From the NCBI RefSeq assembly GCF_003261055.1, contig NZ_CP030073.1:2976001-3040000 (forward strand): a stretch of DNA of 64,000 bases. The letters run 5' to 3'. Under the pieces are notes generated by a model. That model worked only from the letters and a program-made list of their open reading frames with translations, was not told the DNA's origin and did no database searches. Both the position numbers and the translations under genes were made by a program. The stretch is from Streptomyces cadmiisoli. GTDB taxonomy: Bacteria; Actinomycetota; Actinomycetes; Streptomycetales; Streptomycetaceae. Of this stretch, positions 8,510 through 16,911 are shown one piece after another (position 1 is the stretch's first letter; every line of letters begins with the position of its first letter).

Positions 8510-9103
8510 TCAGACCTTCAGCGTGCGCGGCTTGTGCGCGGGCCGCCCCGCCTCGTAGGTGGCGATGTCGTCCTCGTTCTGGAGCGTGATGGAGATGTCG
8601 TCCAGCCCGTTCAGCAGCCGCCAGCGGGAGTTCTCGTCCAGCTCGAAGGAGGCCGTGATGCCCTCCGCGCGCACCTCGCGTTCGACCAGGTCGACGGTCA
8701 CCTCGGCCTCGGGGTCACGCTCGGTGAGCTCCCACAGAGCATCCACGACCTTCTGCTCCAGCACGACCGTGAGCAGGCCGTTCTTCAGCGAGTTGCCGCG
8801 GAAGATGTCCGCGAAGCGGGAGGAGATCACGGTCTTGAAGCCGTAGTTCTGGAGCGCCCAGACGGCGTGCTCGCGCGAGGAGCCGGTACCGAAGTCGGGG
8901 CCCGCGACCAGCACGGACGCACCCTGCCGCTCGGGCTGGTTGAGGATGAAGGACGAGTCCTTGCGCCAGGCCTCGAACAGCCCGTCCTCGAACCCGTCGC
9001 GGGTCACCTTCTTGAGCCAGTGGGCGGGGATGATCTGGTCGGTGTCGACGTTGCTGCGGCGCAGCGGGACGGCCCGGCCGGTGTGGGTGGTGAAGGCTTC
9101 CAT
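8510..9103 (-). CDS. leuD: 3-isopropylmalate dehydratase small subunit
   Basis: 197 residues, the swivelling domain partner of LeuC; together they isomerise 2- to 3-isopropylmalate in leucine synthesis, and citramalate to 3-methylmalate in the CimA route. Family motifs are [14 protein letters not shown] (about residues 18-31) and [17 protein letters not shown] (about 68-84). It begins 3 bp after the leuC stop, so they are cotranscribed, and it is followed by a strong terminator. Confidence 0.96.
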   Translation of the reverse strand: MEAFTTHTGRAVPLRRSNVDTDQIIPAHWLKKVTRDGFEDGLFEAWRKDSSFILNQPERQGASVLVAGPDFGTGSSREHAVWALQNYGFKTVISSRFADIFRGNSLKNGLLTVVLEQKVVDALWELTERDPEAEVTVDLVEREVRAEGITASFELDENSRWRLLNGLDDISITLQNEDDIATYEAGRPAHKPRTLKV

Positions 9104-9106
9104 GGC

Positions 9107-10540
9107 TTATCGGACTCCAGCGGGCGTACGGGCGGGCTCATCGGTCAGGTCGGCCGGGGAGGCCAGGTGTCCCAGGACGGCGGTCGCGGCCGCGACCTGC
9201 GGCGACACCAGATGCGTACGGCCGCCCTTGCCCTGCCTGCCCTCGAAGTTGCGGTTCGAGGTGGACGCGGAGCGCTCACCGGGGGCCAGCTGGTCGGGGT
9301 TCATGCCGAGGCACATCGAACAGCCCGCGTGCCGCCATTCGGCGCCGGCCTCCTTGAAAACGATGTCCAGGCCCTCGGAGACCGCCTGGAGACCGACCCG
9401 CGCGGAGCCCGGGACGACCAGCATCCGCACGCCGTCGGCGACTTTGCGCTCCTTGAGGATCTCCGCCGCGGCGCGCAGGTCCTCGATCCGGCCGTTGGTG
9501 CAGGAACCTACGAAGACGGTGTCCACCTCGATGGAGCGCAGCGCCTGACCGGCCTCCAACCCCATGTACTCCAGGGCCTTTTCGGCGGCCAGCCGCTCCG
9601 ATGCGTCTTCGTACGAAGCGGGGTCGGGGACGGACGCCGAAAGCGGCGCGCCCTGCCCGGGGTTGGTCCCCCAGGTGACGAACGGGGACAGCTCCTCGGC
9701 GTCGATGACGACCTCGGCGTCGAACTCGGCGTCGTCGTCCGTGCGCAGCGTCCGCCAGTACTCGACCGCCGCGTCCCAGTCGGCGCCCTCGGGGGCGTGG
9801 GGGCGGCCCTGGAGGTAGGCGAACGTGGTCTCGTCGGGGGCGATCATGCCCGCGCGGGCGCCGGCCTCGATCGACATGTTGCAGATGGTCATCCGGGCCT
9901 CCATCGAGAGCTTCTCGATGGCCTCGCCGCGGTACTCCAGGATGTAGCCCTGGCCGCCGCCGGTGCCGATCCGGGCGATGATCGCCAGGATCAGGTCCTT
10001 GGCGGTGACACCCTCGGGCAACTCGCCGTTGACGGTGATCGCCATGGTCTTCGGGCGGGCCAGGGGCAGCGTCTGGGTGGCCAGCACGTGCTCGACCTGC
10101 GAGGTGCCGATGCCGAACGCCAGCGCGCCGAAGGCGCCGTGCGTGGAGGTGTGCGAGTCGCCGCAGACCACGGTCGTGCCGGGCTGGGTCAGCCCCAGCT
10201 GCGGGCCGACGACGTGGACGACGCCCTGCTCGACGTCACCGAGCGGGTGCAGGCGCACCCCGAACTCCGCACAGTTCTTGCGCAGTGTCTCCAGCTGGGC
10301 GCGGGAGACGGGGTCCGCGATCGGCTTGTCGATGTCGAGGGTCGGGGTGTTGTGGTCCTCGGTCGCGATGGTGAGGTCGAGCCGGCGCACGGTGCGGCCG
10401 CTCTTGCGGAGGCCGTCGAACGCCTGCGGGCTGGTCACCTCGTGCAGCAGGTGCAGATCGATGTAGAGGAGGTCGGGCTCGCCCTCGGCGCGCCGGACGA
10501 CATGGTCGTCCCAGACCTTCTCCGCGAGTGTCCTACCCAT
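9107..10540 (-). CDS. leuC: 3-isopropylmalate dehydratase large subunit
   Basis: 477 residues of the aconitase superfamily, carrying a [4Fe-4S] cluster. Cluster cysteines are visible in FVGSCTNGR (about residue 345) and [14 protein letters not shown] (about 405-418). [20 protein letters not shown] lies near residue 130. The ATG at 10540 is the first gene of a leuC-leuD operon divergent from ndgR. The 190-bp intergenic region holds a palindromic operator, and NdgR is known in Streptomyces to control these genes. Confidence 0.96.
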   Translation of the reverse strand: MGRTLAEKVWDDHVVRRAEGEPDLLYIDLHLLHEVTSPQAFDGLRKSGRTVRRLDLTIATEDHNTPTLDIDKPIADPVSRAQLETLRKNCAEFGVRLHPLGDVEQGVVHVVGPQLGLTQPGTTVVCGDSHTSTHGAFGALAFGIGTSQVEHVLATQTLPLARPKTMAITVNGELPEGVTAKDLILAIIARIGTGGGQGYILEYRGEAIEKLSMEARMTICNMSIEAGARAGMIAPDETTFAYLQGRPHAPEGADWDAAVEYWRTLRTDDDAEFDAEVVIDAEELSPFVTWGTNPGQGAPLSASVPDPASYEDASERLAAEKALEYMGLEAGQALRSIEVDTVFVGSCTNGRIEDLRAAAEILKERKVADGVRMLVVPGSARVGLQAVSEGLDIVFKEAGAEWRHAGCSMCLGMNPDQLAPGERSASTSNRNFEGRQGKGGRTHLVSPQVAAATAVLGHLASPADLTDEPARTPAGVR

Positions 10541-10693
10541 CGCTTTCCCTTCGGCCGACGAAGCTGCGCCGACCCAACTAGAGATCTTGAGGAGGCGGCG
10601 CCCGCGCCCCTTGTTCTGCGGGTGTCCACCACCAGGCCCTTTGTATCCACGGGCCGCTGTGTATCCAGGGTGGCGTGTTCCACCGAAAATTGA

Positions 10694-10722
10694 ACTTGCG
10701 TTTCACAGAGTGAGACGCAAGT
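10694..10722. promoter_or_regulatory. Palindromic operator between leuC and ndgR (NdgR site)
   Basis: Inverted repeat with 13-bp arms ACTTGCGTTTCAC and GTGAGACGCAAGT around AGA, one mismatch. It lies 8 nt upstream of the ndgR ATG, so binding would block ndgR transcription, and it is upstream of leuC. Binding of NdgR to this intergenic region is established for Streptomyces; the exact footprint here is inferred. Confidence 0.75.
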
Positions 10723-10730
10723 ATCGTTGC

Positions 10731-11447
10731 ATGGACAACAGTAGCGGCGTCGGCGTTCTGGACAAGGCGGCCCTCGTCCTGAGCGCTCTGGAGTCCGGTC
10801 CGGCCACCCTCGCGGGTCTGGTCGGCGCCACCGGACTGGCACGACCCACGGCTCACCGCCTGGCCGTGGCCCTGGAACACCACCGTATGGTCGCGCGTGA
10901 CATGCAGGGCCGTTTCATCCTCGGCCCGCGACTCTCCGAGCTGGCCGCGGCCGCCGGCGAGGACCGACTGCTGGCCACGGCCGGCCCGGTGCTCACCCAC
11001 CTCCGCGACGTCACGGGCGAGAGCGCCCAGCTCTACCGCCGCCAAGGCGACATGCGCATCTGCGTCGCCGCCGCGGAGCGCCTGTCCGGACTGCGGGACA
11101 CGGTCCCGGTCGGCTCCACCCTCACGATGAAGGCGGGCTCCTCCGCTCAGATCCTGATGGCCTGGGAGGAGCCGGAGCGCCTGCACCGCGGCCTCCAGGG
11201 CGCCCGCTTCACGGCGACGGCGCTCTCGGGCGTACGGCGCCGGGGCTGGGCGCAGTCGATCGGCGAGCGCGAGCCCGGTGTCGCGTCCGTCTCGGCGCCC
11301 GTGCGCGGTCCGTCGAACCGGGTGGTGGCCGCCGTGTCCGTCTCCGGCCCCATCGAGCGTCTGACCCGGCACCCGGGACGCATGCACGCCCAGGCGGTCA
11401 TCGACGCCGCCGCCCGCCTGTCCGAGGCCCTGCGCCGCTCCGGCTGA
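10731..11447 (+). CDS. ndgR: IclR-family regulator of leucine/amino acid metabolism
   Basis: 238 residues. The N-terminal winged helix-turn-helix (VLDKAALVLSALE to LARPTAHRLAVALEHH, about residues 8-45) is followed by the IclR effector domain (CVAAAERLSGLRDTVPVGS). It closely resembles Streptomyces NdgR/AreB, a pleiotropic regulator of leuCD, nitrogen-dependent growth and antibiotic production. The ATG at 10731 directly follows the palindromic operator, suggesting autoregulation. No strong Shine-Dalgarno is present. Confidence 0.93.
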   Translation: MDNSSGVGVLDKAALVLSALESGPATLAGLVGATGLARPTAHRLAVALEHHRMVARDMQGRFILGPRLSELAAAAGEDRLLATAGPVLTHLRDVTGESAQLYRRQGDMRICVAAAERLSGLRDTVPVGSTLTMKAGSSAQILMAWEEPERLHRGLQGARFTATALSGVRRRGWAQSIGEREPGVASVSAPVRGPSNRVVAAVSVSGPIERLTRHPGRMHAQAVIDAAARLSEALRRSG

Positions 11448-11460
11448 CATCGGGGACATC

Positions 11461-11502
11461 CCGAGGAGGGCCCGCCTCAACGCCGCGGCGGGCCCTCCTC
11501 GG
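11461..11502 (+). terminator. Terminator of ndgR
   Basis: A perfect 16-bp stem (arms CCGAGGAGGGCCCGCC and complement) with a 10-nt loop, 13 bp after the ndgR stop. It also separates ndgR from the convergent tRNA cluster. Confidence 0.88.
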
Positions 11503-11585
11503 TTCCTTGGCCCTCCGGATCCCCGCTCGACCGAGCCGAAGCACGACGAAGGCCCCCCACCGAAGTGGAGGGCCTTGTCCTTGTG

Positions 11586-11658
11586 TACCCCCGACCGGAT
11601 TCGAACCGGCGCTACCGCCTTGAGAGGGCGGCGTGCTAGGCCGCTACACAACGGGGGC
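11586..11658 (-). tRNA. tRNA-Glu (CTC)
   Basis: A 73-nt cloverleaf without encoded CCA. Acceptor GCCCCCG pairs with CGGGGGT, the anticodon stem CCGCC/GGCGG encloses loop CTCTCAA (anticodon CTC), and the T arm is GGTTCGAATCC. It is the last gene of a five-tRNA minus-strand cluster. Confidence 0.96.
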
Positions 11659-11686
11659 ATGGACACTGCGTTTCCGCAGGTCCGAG

Positions 11687-11758
11687 CTGGTCTACCTGGA
11701 CTCGAACCAAGACTAACTGAACCAGAATCAGTCGTGCTGCCAATTACACCATAGACCA
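11687..11758 (-). tRNA. tRNA-Gln (CTG)
   Basis: A 72-nt cloverleaf. Acceptor TGGTCTA pairs with TAGACCA and the discriminator is G. The anticodon stem ACTGA/TCAGT encloses TTCTGGT (anticodon CTG). It differs from the other Gln copy by one compensated acceptor-stem pair (TGGTCTA here, TGGCCTA at 12079). Confidence 0.95.
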
Positions 11759-11778
11759 ATGTGGTTTAGACCAGTCAG

Positions 11779-11851
11779 TACCCCCGACCGGATTCGAACC
11801 GGCGCTACCGCCTTGAGAGGGCGGCGTGCTAGGCCGCTACACAACGGGGGC
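11779..11851 (-). tRNA. tRNA-Glu (CTC)
   Basis: A 73-nt cloverleaf identical in sequence to the copy at 11586-11658, anticodon CTC. It lies 20 bp upstream of tRNA-Gln in the direction of transcription. Confidence 0.96.
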
Positions 11852-11913
11852 CCTAGCGATCCTGCGTCGAGACCGGCGGGAGCTACCCTGACCGTCCTCG
11901 CGGGAAGGATCTG

Positions 11914-11986
11914 TACCCCCGACCGGATTCGAACCGGCGCTACTGCCTTGAGAGGGCAGCGTGCTAGGCCGCTACACAACGGGGGC
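11914..11986 (-). tRNA. tRNA-Glu (CTC), anticodon-stem variant
   Basis: A 73-nt cloverleaf with anticodon CTC. It differs from the other two Glu copies by a compensated pair in the anticodon stem (CTGCC/GGCAG instead of CCGCC/GGCGG), so folding is preserved. Confidence 0.96.
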
Positions 11987-12007
11987 TTTGCAGATGAGCT
12001 CTGCGAG

Positions 12008-12079
12008 CTGGCCTACCTGGACTCGAACCAAGACTAACTGAACCAGAATCAGTCGTGCTGCCAATTACACCATAGGCCA
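12008..12079 (-). tRNA. tRNA-Gln (CTG), first gene of the cluster
   Basis: A 72-nt cloverleaf with acceptor TGGCCTA/TAGGCCA, anticodon CTG and discriminator G. It is promoter-proximal in the minus-strand order Gln-Glu-Glu-Gln-Glu. An AT-rich stretch just upstream (TAGAAC, CAAAAT on the minus strand, 12100-12116) may hold the -10 element. A GGCC-GAAA-GGCC hairpin near 12131-12146 may end the HAD gene before it. Confidence 0.95.
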
Positions 12080-12170
12080 CTGGAACGCAAGCCCCGATGG
12101 GGATTTTGTTCTAGTTTGCTCCTCCGGGCACTGGCCTTTCGGCCCGCTCCCCGGCGGCGCAGGAAGAACA

Positions 12171-12902
12171 TTACCTGAAGGAGGACGGGGCTCCAAAACG
12201 GGTATCCGCGCCGAGGATCGCGGGGAGTTCGGCGAGCGAGGAGATCCGCCGCGGTCCGCGGGAGGCGTCGTCGTCGGCCCGGGCGCCGGCACGGTCGATC
12301 CACACGGACAGCAACCCGGCGTCGGCCGCGCCCCGCCCGTCGATCTCCGGGTGATCGCCGACGTACGCCACCTGGTGCGGGGCGAGTTCCAGCGCGTCGC
12401 AGGCCGCGAGGAAGGCGCCGGCCTCGGGCTTGGAGACGCCCAGTTCGGCGGCGCACAGGATCGCCTCGAAGCGGTCGTGCACCCCGAGGACGCGCAGCTT
12501 GCGGTCCTGGACGTGGATGCTGGAGTTGGACAGCACGGCGTGCCGGTGGCTGCCCGCCAGGGCGTCCAGCACGGGCAGCACGTCCGGGAACAGGGCCCAG
12601 GCGGTTTCGTAGTGGGTGATGTACCGCTGGAACCAGGCGTCGGCTTCCTCGTCGGTCAGCTCCCGGTCGAGGAACACCCGGACCCGGTCCCGGCGCTGTC
12701 CCTCGAAGGTCACCTCCCCCGCCGAGAACCGCGCCCACTGGGCGTGGGTGACCTCCCGCCACCGCTCCAGCGCCCGTTCGGCGCTCTCGTACGTGTCCAG
12801 CAGCCCCTCGGCGGTGAGGTGCCCGCGCATTCCGGCGCGGTCCGCACCGGTGTAGTCGAAGAGGGTGTCGTCGACGTCCCAGACCACGGCCCGAATGCTC
12901 AT
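12171..12902 (-). CDS. HAD-superfamily hydrolase
   Basis: 243 residues with all four HAD motifs: VVWDVDDTLFD (nucleophile Asp, residues 6-16), VLSNSS (motif II, near 118), the lysine in GVSKPEAG (motif III, near 147) and YVGDHPEIDGRG (motif IV, near 173). An alpha-helical cap lies between motifs I and II, so it is probably a phosphatase acting on a small phosphorylated metabolite; the substrate cannot be deduced. The start MSIRAV coincides with motif I spacing; longer open frame upstream is the gap before DUF4241. It lies just upstream of the tRNA cluster, same strand. Confidence 0.88.
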   Translation of the reverse strand: MSIRAVVWDVDDTLFDYTGADRAGMRGHLTAEGLLDTYESAERALERWREVTHAQWARFSAGEVTFEGQRRDRVRVFLDRELTDEEADAWFQRYITHYETAWALFPDVLPVLDALAGSHRHAVLSNSSIHVQDRKLRVLGVHDRFEAILCAAELGVSKPEAGAFLAACDALELAPHQVAYVGDHPEIDGRGAADAGLLSVWIDRAGARADDDASRGPRRISSLAELPAILGADTRFGAPSSFR

Positions 12903-12952
12903 GAGCCGACGGTAGCTCCGCCCCCGGCGGCGCGGGGGCGGATCGGCGATTG

Positions 12953-13627
12953 TCAGGCCGCCGCGTCGCCCGGGTCCGGGGCCACGAAGAAGTCGGTGAG
13001 GAAGCAGGTGATCTCGCCGGACGCGGTGCGGCCGATCCAGGTGGGGTAGGCGCCGTCGCCCCAGCCTGAGGTGAAGGCGGCCACGGTGTTCCCCGTGTCG
13101 GGGGACGTGACCAGGTGGACCACCGCCGACCAGTCGCTGTCCTGGAAGGCGTCCCACAGCGGGCCCTCGTCCCCCTCCGTCTCCGGGAAGCCCTTCTCGG
13201 CCGCGGCGTCGTAGAAGCAGCCGGTGCCGGCGTCGACGCCGTAGCCGAAGAACTCGTCGTCCTCCAGTTCGGCGAGGTCCTGGCCGGGGAGCAGGGCCAA
13301 CTCCCAGGTCGTCGCGGGTTCGTCGCGGATCACCAGCCGGGCCGCCGCCACCCGGCGATGGGGGTCGTCGGACTCGGGCTCGCCGGGCTCGCCGAGGGTC
13401 GCGACGGCGGCCTCCACGCGGTAGCGGCCGGGGGCGACGGTGGCCGTGAAGGGTTCGACGTCGCCGCTGCCGAGGTACACGAACGGGTCGCAGGCGACGA
13501 CCTGGCCGGTCGGCAGGTCCAGTTCCCCGCCGTCGGTCACGTGGATCACGCCGGTCGTCCCGGACTCGTAGGTGAACGTGCTGCCCGGCGTGAACAGCCA
13601 GGTGTAGTCACGGGAGGACATCGGCAT
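12953..13627 (-). CDS. DUF4241 domain protein
   Basis: 224 residues, cytoplasmic, acidic. Recognised as DUF4241 from the pattern GQVVACDPFVYL, GRYRVEAAVAT and the glycine/cysteine-rich GYGVDAGTGCFYDA, followed by a WGDGAYPTWIGR segment. The function is unknown; related proteins occur near toxin/immunity loci, but nothing here supports that role. The start may be ATG 13627 or the in-frame ATG two codons later; both follow an AAAGG-type site. Confidence 0.8.
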   Translation of the reverse strand: MPMSSRDYTWLFTPGSTFTYESGTTGVIHVTDGGELDLPTGQVVACDPFVYLGSGDVEPFTATVAPGRYRVEAAVATLGEPGEPESDDPHRRVAAARLVIRDEPATTWELALLPGQDLAELEDDEFFGYGVDAGTGCFYDAAAEKGFPETEGDEGPLWDAFQDSDWSAVVHLVTSPDTGNTVAAFTSGWGDGAYPTWIGRTASGEITCFLTDFFVAPDPGDAAA

Positions 13628-13697
13628 GACGGCGCCTTTCCGGATCTTGTGAGCGAGTGAGCCGGAACACTAGTACGCACCGCCGACACGCACGCGT

Positions 13698-13730
13698 GAG
13701 GGGCGGCGGCCTTCCCGGCCGCCGCCCCTC
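13698..13730 (-). terminator. Terminator of gltX
   Basis: A perfect 14-bp stem (arms GAGGGGCGGCGGCC and complement) with TTCCC loop, 17 bp beyond the gltX stop and ahead of the DUF4241 gene on the same strand. Confidence 0.85.
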
Positions 13731-13746
13731 GTCCCGCGGATGTGCC

Positions 13747-15231
13747 CTACGCGGCGAGCTTCGCGAGCGCCGCGTCGATCCGGGCCAGGGTCTTCTCCCT
13801 GCCCAGGATCTCCAGCGACTCGAACAGCGGCAGGCCGACGGTACGGCCGGTCACCGCGACACGGACCGGGGCCTGGGCCTTGCCGAGCTTGAGGCCGTGG
13901 GCCTCGCCGGCCGCCAGGACGGCCTCCTTGAGCGACTCGGCGGAGGCCCAGTCGGCCGCGTCCAGCTTCTCCCGGGCGGTGCGCAGCAGGGCGTCGGAGC
14001 CCTCCTTCATCGCCTTGGTCCAGCTGGCCTCGTCGAAGACCGGCTCGGGCAGGAACAGGAAGTCGACGTTGTCGGTGATCTCCGAGAGGACCCTCAGGCG
14101 GGTCTGCGCGTGCGGCGCGACGGCCTGCCACTTCACCTCGTCGAAGGCCTCCGGGGCCCACGGGGCGAACGGGGCCTGGAGCCACGGCCGGCAGCGCTCC
14201 GTGAACTCCTTCACGTCGAGCAGCCGGATGTGGTCGCCGTTGATCGCCTCGCACTTCTTCAGGTCGAAGCGGGCCGGGTTGGGGTTGACGTCCGCGATGT
14301 CGAAGGCCGCAACCATCTCGTCCGTGGAGAAGATGTCCTGGTCGGCGGAGAGCGACCAGCCGAGGAGGGAGAGGTAGTTGAGCAGGCCCTCGGGCAGGAA
14401 GCCGCGCTCGCGGTAGAGGTTCAGGCTCGACTGCGGGTCACGCTTGGAGAGCTTCTTGTTGCCCTCGCCCATCACGTACGGCAGGTGGCCGAACGCGGGG
14501 ATCGCCTTGGCGACGCCCAGCTCGATCAGCGCCTTGTAGAGGGCGATCTGCCGGGGGGTGGAGGAGAGCAGGTCCTCGCCGCGCAGAACGTGCGTGATCT
14601 CCATCAGGGCGTCGTCGACGGGGTTCACGAGCGTGTAGAGGGGGGCGCCGTTGGCTCGTACGATCCCGTAGTCCGGGACGTTCTCCGGGGTGAAGGTCAG
14701 CTCGCCGCGGACCAGGTCCGTGAAGGTGATCGTCTCGTCCGGCATGCGGAAGCGCACGATCGGCGCGCGGCCCTCGGCCCGGTACGCCTCGACCTGCTCG
14801 TCGCTCAGCGCACGGCAGTGGCCGTCGTAGCCGGAGGGCCGGCCGGCGGCGCGGGCGGCCTCGCGGCGGGAGTCCAGCTCCTCCTGCGAGCAGTAGCAGT
14901 GGTAGGCGTGGCCGGCCTCCAGCAGCTTGTGCGCCACGTCCTTGTAGAGGTCCATGCGCTGCGACTGGCGGTACGGCGCGTGCGGGCCGCCGACCTCGGG
15001 GCCCTCGTCCCAGTCGAAGCCGAGCCAGCGCATCGCGTCGAGCAGCTGCTCGTAGGACTCCTCGGAGTCGCGGGCCGCGTCGGTGTCCTCGATGCGGAAG
15101 ACCAGGGTGCCGCCGTGGTGCCGCGCGAACGCCCAGTTGAACAGGGCGGTGCGGACCAGGCCCACATGGGGGTTACCGGTGGGCGACGGACAGAAACGGA
15201 CGCGTACGGGGGAGCCGGGTGCGCTAGCCAC
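13747..15231 (-). CDS. gltX: Glutamyl-tRNA synthetase
   Basis: 494 residues, class I synthetase. The HIGH-like motif is SPTGNPHVG (about residues 15-23) and the KMSKS-like motif is KKLSKRD (near 250). It charges tRNA-Glu and, in organisms without GlnRS, also misacylates tRNA-Gln for GatCAB amidation. The GTG at 15231 ([11 protein letters not shown]) is preferred; a TTG three codons earlier is also possible. Either overlaps the end of the upstream FAH-family gene, showing coupling. The substrate tRNAs lie 1.7 kb downstream on the same strand. Confidence 0.95.
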   Translation of the reverse strand: MASAPGSPVRVRFCPSPTGNPHVGLVRTALFNWAFARHHGGTLVFRIEDTDAARDSEESYEQLLDAMRWLGFDWDEGPEVGGPHAPYRQSQRMDLYKDVAHKLLEAGHAYHCYCSQEELDSRREAARAAGRPSGYDGHCRALSDEQVEAYRAEGRAPIVRFRMPDETITFTDLVRGELTFTPENVPDYGIVRANGAPLYTLVNPVDDALMEITHVLRGEDLLSSTPRQIALYKALIELGVAKAIPAFGHLPYVMGEGNKKLSKRDPQSSLNLYRERGFLPEGLLNYLSLLGWSLSADQDIFSTDEMVAAFDIADVNPNPARFDLKKCEAINGDHIRLLDVKEFTERCRPWLQAPFAPWAPEAFDEVKWQAVAPHAQTRLRVLSEITDNVDFLFLPEPVFDEASWTKAMKEGSDALLRTAREKLDAADWASAESLKEAVLAAGEAHGLKLGKAQAPVRVAVTGRTVGLPLFESLEILGREKTLARIDAALAKLAA

Positions 15232-16000
15232 GCTTGACAACCTTGTTGGTGAGAGTGCCGATGCCTTCGATGCTGACGGAGACCTCGTCGCCGACAGCGA
15301 GGGGGCCGACCCCCGCGGGGGTGCCCGTGAGGATCACGTCGCCGGGGAGCAGCGTCATGGCCTCGGAGATGTTGACGATCAGGTCCTCGATCGAGTGGAT
15401 CATCTCGCTGGTACGGCCGAGCTGGCGCTGCTGTCCGTTGACGGTGAGCTGGATCGTGAGGTCGGAGGGGTCCAGGTCCGTCTCCACCCAGGGGCCCAGC
15501 GGGCAGGCCGTGTCGAAGCCCTTGGCCCGCGCCCACTGCTTCTCGCGCTTCTGGACGTCACGGGCGGTGATGTCGTTCGCGCAGGTGTAGCCGAGGATCA
15601 CGTCGTGGACGCGTTCGCGCGGGACCTCGCGGCACATGCGTCCGATGACGACGGCCAGCTCCGCCTCGTGGTGGAGGTCCTCGGTGAACGAGGGGTACTG
15701 GATCTCGTCGCCCGGGCCGATCACCGAGGTGGACGGCTTGAAGAAGGCGAACGGGGCGTCGGGCACCTCGTTGCCCAGTTCGCGCGCGTGCTCGGCGTAG
15801 TTGCGGCCGAAGGCCACGACCTTGTTGGGGAGCACCGGCGGCAGCAGCCGCACCTTGTTCAGTGGGACCTTCGTCCCGGAGAGCTCGAATTCCGCGAACG
15901 GGATGCCCTTGATGATGTCGAGGACGAGCTCGTCCGGCTTGTCACCCTCGACCGCGCCGAAGGCGACGTTCCCGTCGATGGAGAACCTGGCGATGCGCAC
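15224..16000 (-). CDS. Fumarylacetoacetate hydrolase (FAH) family protein
   Basis: 258 residues of the FAH superfamily, metal-dependent C-C hydrolases, decarboxylases or isomerases. Conserved features: [17 protein letters not shown] (about residues 62-78), the metal ligands in [12 protein letters not shown] (Glu-x-Glu type, near 110), [14 protein letters not shown] and [14 protein letters not shown] near the C-terminus. The substrate is uncertain; similar proteins act on oxaloacetate or hydroxyhepta-dienedioate. GTG start. It overlaps gltX by 8 bp in a two-gene operon, a linkage common in actinobacteria. Confidence 0.88.
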   Translation of the reverse strand: MRIARFSIDGNVAFGAVEGDKPDELVLDIIKGIPFAEFELSGTKVPLNKVRLLPPVLPNKVVAFGRNYAEHARELGNEVPDAPFAFFKPSTSVIGPGDEIQYPSFTEDLHHEAELAVVIGRMCREVPRERVHDVILGYTCANDITARDVQKREKQWARAKGFDTACPLGPWVETDLDPSDLTIQLTVNGQQRQLGRTSEMIHSIEDLIVNISEAMTLLPGDVILTGTPAGVGPLAVGDEVSVSIEGIGTLTNKVVKRG

Positions 16001-16065
16001 GGGTTGCTTGGCCCCTTGACTGAGCTGACTGGAGTCTGACGCTCCAGGCTAACGCGGCAAGGCTC

Positions 16066-16098
16066 GGGCGCCTCGCGCATTCGAGCTGCGAGGCGCCC
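16066..16098 (-). terminator. Terminator of the small ANPRRT gene
   Basis: Perfect 11-bp arms GGGCGCCTCGC and GCGAGGCGCCC with an 11-nt loop, 35 bp beyond the stop of the small gene at 16133 and before the FAH gene. Confidence 0.8.
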
Positions 16099-16132
16099 GT
16101 GGGTCCTTCCGGCGCCGGGCGGCGCTGCCGCG

Positions 16133-16309
16133 CTACTCCGCGGCGGCCGCGCCGACCGGAACCTCCATGAGGACGGTGCGCCGCGGGTTGGCGGTCTGGG
16201 CCGGCAGTTCGACGGAGTGTTCCGGCTGCGCGGGGGTCTGCAGTTCCTCGGCGCCTTCGAGGTGCGCCAGAGTCGTACGCCGCGGGTTGGCTATCGTGCG
16301 GAACATCAT
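16133..16309 (-). CDS. Small protein with duplicated ANPRRT motif
   Basis: 58 residues beginning MMFRTIANPRRTTLAHLEG. The motif ANPRRT-x-L occurs at residues 7-12 and again at about 40-45 (TANPRRTVLMEVPVG), with a Gln/Pro/Glu linker between. No membrane segment or cysteine. I do not recognise a function. The dimethionine start follows a weak GAAG site; the frame is open farther upstream but the extra 39 codons look non-coding. It has its own terminator and a long upstream region that is divergent from conservon 1. Confidence 0.65.
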   Translation of the reverse strand: MMFRTIANPRRTTLAHLEGAEELQTPAQPEHSVELPAQTANPRRTVLMEVPVGAAAAE

Positions 16310-16446
16310 CGTCGTCTTCACGGTTGTTCTGAACCCTGTCGTGTACGGGCGCCGGGGGCGCCGGTTGGCAGATGCGTGCCTCTTGTAAAGCGTCAGGCTA
16401 AACATCCGATTCCCCGCCGATGACACGAAGCGCCGTGGATGTCTGT

Positions 16447-16462
16447 GTGAGTTTGCTCACGA
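16447..16462. promoter_or_regulatory. Crp-like binding site
   Basis: TGTGA-GTTTGC-TCACG matches the classical TGTGA-N6-TCACA Crp consensus in 9 of 10 defined positions. Streptomyces has a Crp regulator of germination and antibiotic production that uses this type of site. It lies between the divergent small gene and cvnA1, so either could be the target. Confidence 0.45.
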
Positions 16463-16580
16463 AGCCGAGGCCAAATCGGTCAATTCAGGCTGACAACTCA
16501 TGCCAATGAAACGGACATTGCCCGCCTGAACCCAACATTCCGCTCCTGATCATGGCGACTGGGACACCGGGCGGGACTCG

Positions 16581-16609
16581 GTGACTCGCTCCGGTATGTC
16601 CGCTATAAG
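16581..16609 (+). promoter_or_regulatory. Candidate promoter for conservon 1
   Basis: GTGACT, 17-nt spacer, TATAAG. Its -10 is the best on the plus strand in this gap, but it lies about 300 nt upstream of the cvnA1 GTG, leaving a long leader. Confidence 0.35.
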
Positions 16610-16911
16610 TCGGCCGTCGCTCTACGCGTGGTGACCTCGCACTCACGTGGTGTCACGGATGTCACAGGCTGACCAACTGGCCTTGTTGGAGATCCGGCAC
16701 TGTGCTGGAATTCCACGGACCGCCGCAGGGATCGAGCCGGCGCGCAGGGGGCGCGAAACAGCGTCGCTCTGACGGGTGAGCGGCGAGATAGGGGGAACCA
16801 GCGCCGGTCACTCACGACCACCCGGGGACGCATTCAGGGCGCTCCCGAACTACGCCGACACCGTCTTTCCGTTCGCGCGGGGGGACGCCTGGTCCAGAGG
16901 TTGCGACGCTA

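Larger units (their letters stand above)
16310..16911. other. 600-bp divergent intergenic region upstream of conservon 1
   Basis: No convincing gene here. It contains a Crp-like palindrome at 16447-16462, a possible plus-strand promoter at 16581-16609, a direct repeat of TGTCAC (16651 and 16660) and, for the minus strand, a TAGCCT hexamer near 16394-16399 that could be a -10 for the small ANPRRT gene. The AT content is visibly higher between 16440 and 16560 than around it, as expected for a promoter region. Confidence 0.6.

Noticed and set aside
10435..10842. Open minus-strand frame across the leuC-ndgR gap as a leuC leader peptide
   Set aside because: It contains a few CTA/CTT/GTT codons but no short stop-bounded ORF followed by a T-run terminator; the operator explains regulation better.
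11586..12079. Repeated 70-bp blocks as a CRISPR or mobile repeat
   Set aside because: Each block folds as a tRNA with correct anticodon; spacing and sequence are explained by tandem Glu and Gln tRNA genes.
12953..13627. DUF4241 protein as a toxin-immunity partner
   Set aside because: No polymorphic toxin or secretion gene is adjacent; the neighbours are housekeeping genes.
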